From assembly GCF_900496995.4 (NCBI RefSeq), contig NC_044016.1, forward strand, positions 21,866,932 through 21,930,931: a stretch of 64,000 bases of DNA, written 5' to 3'. Of this stretch, positions 57,701-64,000 are shown in pieces. Each line of letters begins with the position of its first letter. Position 1 is the stretch's first letter. This stretch comes from Aquila chrysaetos chrysaetos. Lineage: Eukaryota; Chordata; Aves; Accipitriformes; Accipitridae. The position numbers were made by a program, and so were the translations under genes. The notes beneath the pieces were generated by a model, which saw only the letters and a list, made by a program, of their open reading frames with translations, was not told the origin of the DNA and did not search any database.

Positions 57701-59269
57701 GTAGTGTCTATCATGATGAAAGCATTTGAAAGCGCTTTGTACACTAAACTTCCTGGAACCGACGGGAGGGCTCAGTATGGCGTTTTGCAATCTGAGCATC
57801 CATCTAAGCAGCCGTGTTCTTCATGAAGTCCCAGTGCTGCGTATGCTGCATATCTGTCCTAGCAATTACTGCAAAGGGGTGCAGCTGAGCCTGATCTCAA
57901 CACAGCTGAAGCTCAAGTGCTGCCAAGAACAGAGTGTGTTCAGTGTGGTTTTAAGAAGTATGGTTTGTCTTCATATGCAGGAGTTCTCCTTGTTCTCATT
58001 ACCTCTCTTGAGTGCCAGAGTTTTTGAGGTAAGCGAGAGAGTCCTCTCCTGCCTTGCTCACAGCGAAAACTACTTGCCTCAGTTTGGAACCTCATTTAAC
58101 TAGAAATTATCCCCTCTAGATGTTTGTTGTCACTGGAGGATCTGGTACATCCCAAACCACATATCCACATGTATCCATCCAATAATCTCCAGGAGGAACA
58201 TTTCCTCTGGACTTGGTAATGGAGACATCTCTCACTGTATCCCCCATTTCATCTTCAGATTGTTTCATGGGTCTTTGATTTTACCCTTTGACGTCCCCAG
58301 AAGGAGATTCCTTTTCTCTACATCTCATATGTGGGAATGGAGAAGAATGAGTACAAAGATTTTTATTATGTGATTATGTGTCTGTCTTGTTAGTAGCATA
58401 CCTATCTTGCTGCATCAGGATGAAAAGGTTGTTCTGAACAGATGATTATTTTTTTTTTTTCAGTGGGAGAGAGAGGCTGTGCTGGAACAATTTTTGTGCT
58501 TGGTGTTTGGCTAGCGTAAGCCAAGCAAAGGAAAAGGAGGACTTACGGTCCCCAGAAAACAGTATTTGGGTTTATCCCAGAAAATGGATTGATAAGATGA
58601 TTGTTGTAAACATATGAAGGGACGACAGCTGTGTTACTGCATAGTCACCATACCCCTTCCAGGTGGCCCTTCCCAGGAGTCCAGTGTTCCCCTTGTAGGA
58701 TTTCAAGCAAGACACCCATCAGTGCTGCCCTCTTCTTCAAACATTATGTGAGTGTAACTGATCTTTTTCAGTAGTTATGGATGAACACACCACTTCTGAA
58801 GGCTGAATCAAAGAAGGCCTCAGTAATCTCCAGCTGCATCATCTGCTTCCACATGTGCATACTCAGACTCTCCTCCTTCACTTCCCTCTGTCCCTCGTCC
58901 TTGGTTTCAGCTGCCCTCTCCCTCATCAGTTACTCTCCATATCTCACTTTACCCTGCAATATTCTTCATCCATCTCCCACCATTCCCCCTTACATTCCCC
59001 AGCCCTACCAGACTTAAAAGTTTAGGGTGCAGATTTTTCCTCATGCATGTGAACAACAGTGGATGGAGTGGCTGCTGAAATCTTACTGGATCTGCAATAT
59101 GGGCAGTGGGGTCTGTATGCACTTAAAAACAAAATCTTGAGGGAAATCCTGAAGCCAAGCTAAGACATCAGGATTTTGCTCAAAAGGCCAATAGATCTGT
59201 AGTTGAGAAAATGAACCCCTGGCACCAAACAAGATAAGCCGAAGATGTTGAAAGTTAGGCTGTTTGCCT

Positions 59270-59350
59270 AGAAGTCCTTTGTACTAATCCCTGCCTCTGA
59301 CTTTGAGGGTGACCTAGAGGGAGACTGTTAATTTGCCTCTAGATGATGAG
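59270..59350 (+). repeat. Possible MIR-like SINE fragment, sense orientation
   Basis: TAATCCCTGCCTCTGACTTT, then GAGGGTGACC and TTAATTTGCCTC, resembles the MIR stretch CCTGGCTCTGCCACTTA through GTGTGACCTTGGGCAAG and GTGCCTCAGTTT. It is weakly preserved. Confidence 0.3.
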
Positions 59351-62300
59351 ACGGCCTCAGGAGGAGAAGCAAGGAAGACCTTTAGCATCTCATTTCTTTG
59401 TCTCACCTTGCCTGGCAATGACCACTTCACTCACAGCTGCACTGACCCAAGTGTCTGTCTCATCAAAAGAAACCTGAGTTCAGCATCTATTCTGGGAAAT
59501 ACAGATGGGAGTGAAGGGAAGGAGGGGGGAGACCCGTTTCCATGGTTTCAAGCTCTTTCTTTCTCAATGTTGCTTCCCTCCTCATCAGCAGCTAATTTCT
59601 CCAGTTTCGGGGCTCAGGCCCAGCTCTGCCTCCTGCAGCATGGCAGGGTCTTTCACATCTTGGAAAGTCCTTCACTGAGGAACATGGCAGGGAAGCAAGT
59701 GATCTGCTCCTGCTTGCACCAAGGCAGGCTCTGCCACATGTTGCACCCTAGCTTTTGTTGGGTTTCCAGGTTGCTGTGCCCCACTGCAGCTTCCTCCTTC
59801 TCTTCAAGCTGCCCCTCACACAAATGAGACCCAGCTGCATGTCTGCCTTGGCTGCCCCTAACTATGGGGGATGTAATACCTCTAGGATAAGCCACAGCCC
59901 TCGTCTGTCCTTCTTTCCCCAGGGCAGGAGGCTCTTTACAGCCCTACTATGTCCCTCTCTTAGCCCCACTGAAGGGACACCCCAGCAACCCCATCTTTTC
60001 AAGGACAGCAGCCCATCTATCTAACTCCCTTAAAGGCTGTATCCAAACAGGTCCTGCTGGTGGCATGTGGGGTGTCCTGGCAGGGGCTGAGCTCACCCTG
60101 CTGCAGTGCCCTCCATCCCTGCCAGCCTGTGGCAAAACCTCTTGTCACTTTCCTCCCAGGCACTCCCTTGCTCTTTCTCCCCAAACCCCTTTCCCAGCAC
60201 ATTCTCTCCACAGACCAGAAGCAGACTTTCCCCCTGGAGACTCTGTAAATGAAAAGAGCCAGCTCAGAAAGATCTTTTGTATCACCCTGAGCCTGGGCTG
60301 AATTTTCCTGGGAACACCTCCCACCTGCTTTTTCTAGGAAAGAATGAATATAGAGAAGCTTAGAGTTAGGCTCATGGCTACAAGTCCAAACACAAGAAAA
60401 GGGAAAGAGGGACTGAAAAGCTAGCTACCCTGTCACTAAAATATGAAAAGGATTAAGCTTATCTTCTTTTTAGGAAATAGAGGACAAGTGGGAAGTGGCA
60501 CTGTAAGGGGCCTACAGTTGAACAAGCTTTGTTTGCAGGACAAGTGGCTTTTATTCCTGGTGAGAACTAAGCCATGTTTACAAATAATGCTGACGGTCCA
60601 CCCCGACTATGCTCCAAAAATGCAGCATCCCTACTCCTGGATTGCCTCAGCACTGCATCCCCAGAGGCAGGGAGAAGCAATAAATCAGAGTAGCAATCCA
60701 AAACATGACACAACTTTTGAGCAATATTTTCTTGTTCCTTGTGGTACGTAGAGGGCTGCTGTCCCCACATCCCACTGGCAATTGCTCTGGTAACAAAAAT
60801 ATTATTGTCTGCACTGTGATGGACAATAAAGACCCCTCGGGCTCATTGTTTTAAAGTCGGGATTTAGCCCAAGTATCCTTACCACGCCTCTGCCTCTAAA
60901 TGCTGTGACTCAGTAACTTGGCTGTGGGCTGGAGAGTCGCTCCCTCCCATCTGCTGCATGGGTCAGCCCTGTAGGTGGGGCAGAGGTGATGGGAGGGCCT
61001 CAGGCTGGCCTGAAAGACAAGGGCAAGTTACACCCCTGCGGAAGACAGTGCTTCAGAGCCCTTTGGATGAGAGTAGTTGAGAGGTGATCAGTGCGTCTCC
61101 TTCGCCCTCTCGCCCAACTAGTGGCTCTGCTCCTGTGGACTCCATCCCACATCCCTGAGTTCCCAGGTCCTGTGTCTTCTGAACCCTAGAGGGTACTAGA
61201 GAGCAATATTCAGCCTCCTGAGAAACAGGCTACTTGCCTGTGGTCCAGAAGGTGTCTTTTGTGAAACTATGAAGCAGCCGTGGGTACCTTGGAGGAGTCT
61301 TGGAGGCACCAGGGCCTAAGCATCTCTCTCATTCACCATCGGTCGCTGAAGGAACCCAAGCAGGCACCGTTCAGTGTAGGGAACATGCAACGCCTAGCAA
61401 AGGATGTACTCCCTTCTGCAGTTTCAGGATAGGCATCTCTGGGCCCTAGGTGATGATAAAAGGATGTTAACACACACACCTGTCAGCACCACCCTGAATT
61501 TAATAACCAGGGATCCGTTCGTTATCACCTCCTCTGCTTTACAAGACATGCTGCTCAGACACTGTGGTGATGGGGACCATACAAGAACAAGACACAAGTA
61601 GACTAGGCAACCTGTACCACATTATTCCAGCACTCCGGGCAGTGACTCTACACATCCCGGCATGGAGGAGAGCATGCAGTGTGAGCACATACCCTTCCCT
61701 GCCTGGAATCGTAATACAAAATGGGATCATCCTGAACCCATCCCATCTAGGCACTCATCCAAATTTTAAATGTTCTGCGAGTTCAGACACAAGAGAAACA
61801 TTTCTGCCCTTTCTGCTTTGCCCTGTGATGAGAGCAGAAGAGCAGCAGAGACTGGGTGGGAAGTAAGTCAAGAGGACCCCACCAAATGATGTCCTTGAAA
61901 ATAATGATCAGTCTTGGTGACTGGTTTCTCCCTCCTGGACCATGCAGAGTCCTGACATCAGTAAAGCCCTTCTGTTTCCAGAGAAGGAAACATCTCTGAT
62001 TCCTGACAAGCCAGGGTGACAGCTGTTAGCAGTGCTGTGGAGCATGCTGGCCATTTGCCAGCTTCTTGAGGTTGGCATGTTAGTTACACCTAAACTTACA
62101 GAAGATTTGAATCAGACCTAACCACTCACAGTTATAACTTTCTATGTGGGCAGCAAAAGCAAGCAGAATTTCACAAAGCATGGGTTAAAACAAAAATATG
62201 CTTTCAGAGCAGCAGGAGAAAGAAAGAACCTAAATAACATCTTAAATAACTAAAGAGTGAAAAAAAATGTGCCCTACTTATTTCTTAGCCCATTTTAACT

Positions 62301-64000
62301 TGGTGGAACTGGCACACGTGTTGTATTGCACAGTTGAGCCTGTCCTGGAATCTCTTTTTGGAAATCACTTCTTAAAGGTAAGATTTTCTTGTTCACAACT
62401 TCCTTCATAGCCTTGCAGAGCCGTATTTCAATGATCCATGAAGTTGTTCCCAGGGCTTAGACAAACAAATTGCAGTATTAGGAAGAAAGAGGGGTCTTTT
62501 CTGATAGCACTTCGCGCCATTCCTTCATCCCTTTTGGGTCTGAGCTTCTCCCTTCCACCAGCTGCAGATCTTAATCTCCTCTTCTTGTTCATGGCCTCCA
62601 CTGCTCAAACCTCTCCTGGCTGTTCTCCTTGCACAGCTATGGACTTTTCTGTATTTCATGCTAACAGCAAATTTGATCCTGACATCACTTGCACCAACAG
62701 ATTGTTTAAAAGAATGAAATGAAGGAAAGCACAGGTTGGCATGGGATGATTCGTTGTTTGTGGGGTAGCTGATTAAAAAGCTGTTAGAAAGACCTTAGAA
62801 CAAAATTTTCACCAAGAAGGAAGTACAGGTCTCCTGACTGAAACCAGATGTCTCCTTTCTGTTACTTAAACTAATGATTCAAAAGTTCTAAGTGGTTTAA
62901 TTTGTTACTGGTTTTGCTGTTCAGATGAATTAGAGAAACAGGATGTCCGCAAATATGTTCACAAACCATTTCAAAGAATGCCAGACAAACCCAAGCCCTC
63001 CTATGGCCCTGCATGTCTATCAGTCAACAGGCATTGACAATGATGCACAGTGGGGTCCTTTGCAAAACCTCACTTCCATCTTAGAAAACTAACAAGGAGT
63101 CCAGCTTCAAGGTGGAAATGGATCTGCAGACAAGGTGAACATTCTGTGTCCCTGAACACTCTAAACAATTCAACAAGGCAGTCTTGATGTTCCCTGTGCT
63201 TTTCAGCATAACTATTGCTGTCACCTTGGTATTGCCTGAGAGTTAGAAAGAAAAATGAGAGACATTATTTTGCCGAGGTCATTTTTGAAAAAGCCATAAT
63301 GGTTTTCTTGTCATCTTGCAAGCAAGAAAAGAAATAACTCATTCTTTGGCCTTAAAATTTGAAAATTTAATATAAAGGACAATTTAAGTGCCTGTAAAAA
63401 GCCAGAACGCAATGTGCTTTGCCATCTTCAGGTACTTCATTCCTTCATTGTTATAAATGTCTGTTTTAGTCTCAGAAGCACAACAAATTCTACCAAAAAT
63501 CTGGGAAGCTCCAGACAATCATTGACCATGCTATTTACCTACAAAAAGTGTAAGACTGCCATGATCAGCTCTCTGCTATCTGACAGACCTCATTGTATGA
63601 GCAACCATTGAGGATTTACTGTTTCTCACATACATTCACCTAAAGTACCTGTCTGTGGTCACCTGGATGAATTCTGTTTGCATCTACACAGCTTAAGGAA
63701 GGCTCTGCCAGGAAGTGGTCTAAACCCCGGCAAGCTCCCTGAATCCTGCTCCATGCAGCCATCCCCACCCATAGGTGTAGAGCACCTGCAGGTCAGCACA
63801 CGCATGGCCACACACAGAACACCCCACAGACACTGAAACCACTCCATGGGCATGAGGAAAACCAGGTGGACAACAGACAAGATTGGTCGTAAGTGCAGGC
63901 TCAGGCCCAGACACAAATTCAGGGGGGACATCCCTAATGAAACCATGGAAGAGGCAGCAGCTACCCTGACAGCAGCAATCAAAGCCCAAGTTTCCAGCAG

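Larger units (their letters stand above)
49900..64000. other. Intergenic DNA upstream of VEGFA, distal part
   Basis: No gene, RNA gene or intact element is supported. Notable contents are a T26 run at 54,747-54,772 in a T/C-rich tract, a MIR-like relic at about 53,900-54,035 and small tandem motifs (for example 53,073-53,094). Open frames up to 164 codons (59,333-59,827) have no recognisable domain. Confidence 0.65.

Noticed and set aside
59333-59827. 164-codon plus-strand frame
   Set aside because: Begins at a non-ATG codon, has no domain and overlaps a possible SINE fragment.

Overview
The window is vertebrate nuclear DNA. It has one recognisable protein-coding gene, VEGFA (vascular endothelial growth factor A), complete on the minus strand. 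Its eight coding exons lie between 37,551 and 17,443, and every one is bounded by consensus splice sites. Joined, they encode a 216-residue precursor with a 26-residue signal peptide and a 190-residue mature form. Skipping exon 6, exon 7 or both gives mature forms of 166, 146 and 122 residues, the set known for bird VEGF. The wording of the protein, a decayed CR1-type LINE of the bird/reptile kind and scattered MIR-like SINE relics point to a sauropsid (bird, crocodilian or turtle). I cannot name the species.

Layout: 1 to about 14,835 is DNA downstream of VEGFA with no gene I can support. It holds a 38-bp tandem duplication and several SINE relics. About 14,836-17,442 is the VEGFA 3' UTR, with AU-rich blocks and an ATTAAA poly(A) signal in the context I recall from human. 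17,443-37,551 holds the coding exons and seven introns. About 37,552-38,640 is a long GC-rich 5' UTR, and about 38,500-38,830 looks like a TATA-less, GC-box promoter. A CpG island covers promoter, 5' UTR, exon 1 and the start of intron 1, and a second one covers exon 2. From about 38,900 to 64,000 is upstream intergenic DNA with ancient repeats, including a 1-2 kb CR1 relic ending near 49,890.

The points most worth a second look lie in the regulation of VEGFA. A three-codon upstream ORF is conserved with human in sequence and spacing. The 5' UTR is open in the main reading frame for about 230 codons, with in-frame CUG codons, as for human L-VEGF. The main stop codon is followed by an in-frame 26-codon extension comparable to VEGF-Ax. 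The AG needed for the human exon 8b (VEGF-xxxb) acceptor is missing. Exon 6 has a pyrimidine tract of about 100 nt. A G17 run and a C16 run just inside intron 1 could pair into a strong hairpin. Comparisons with human and chicken are from memory and need alignment.
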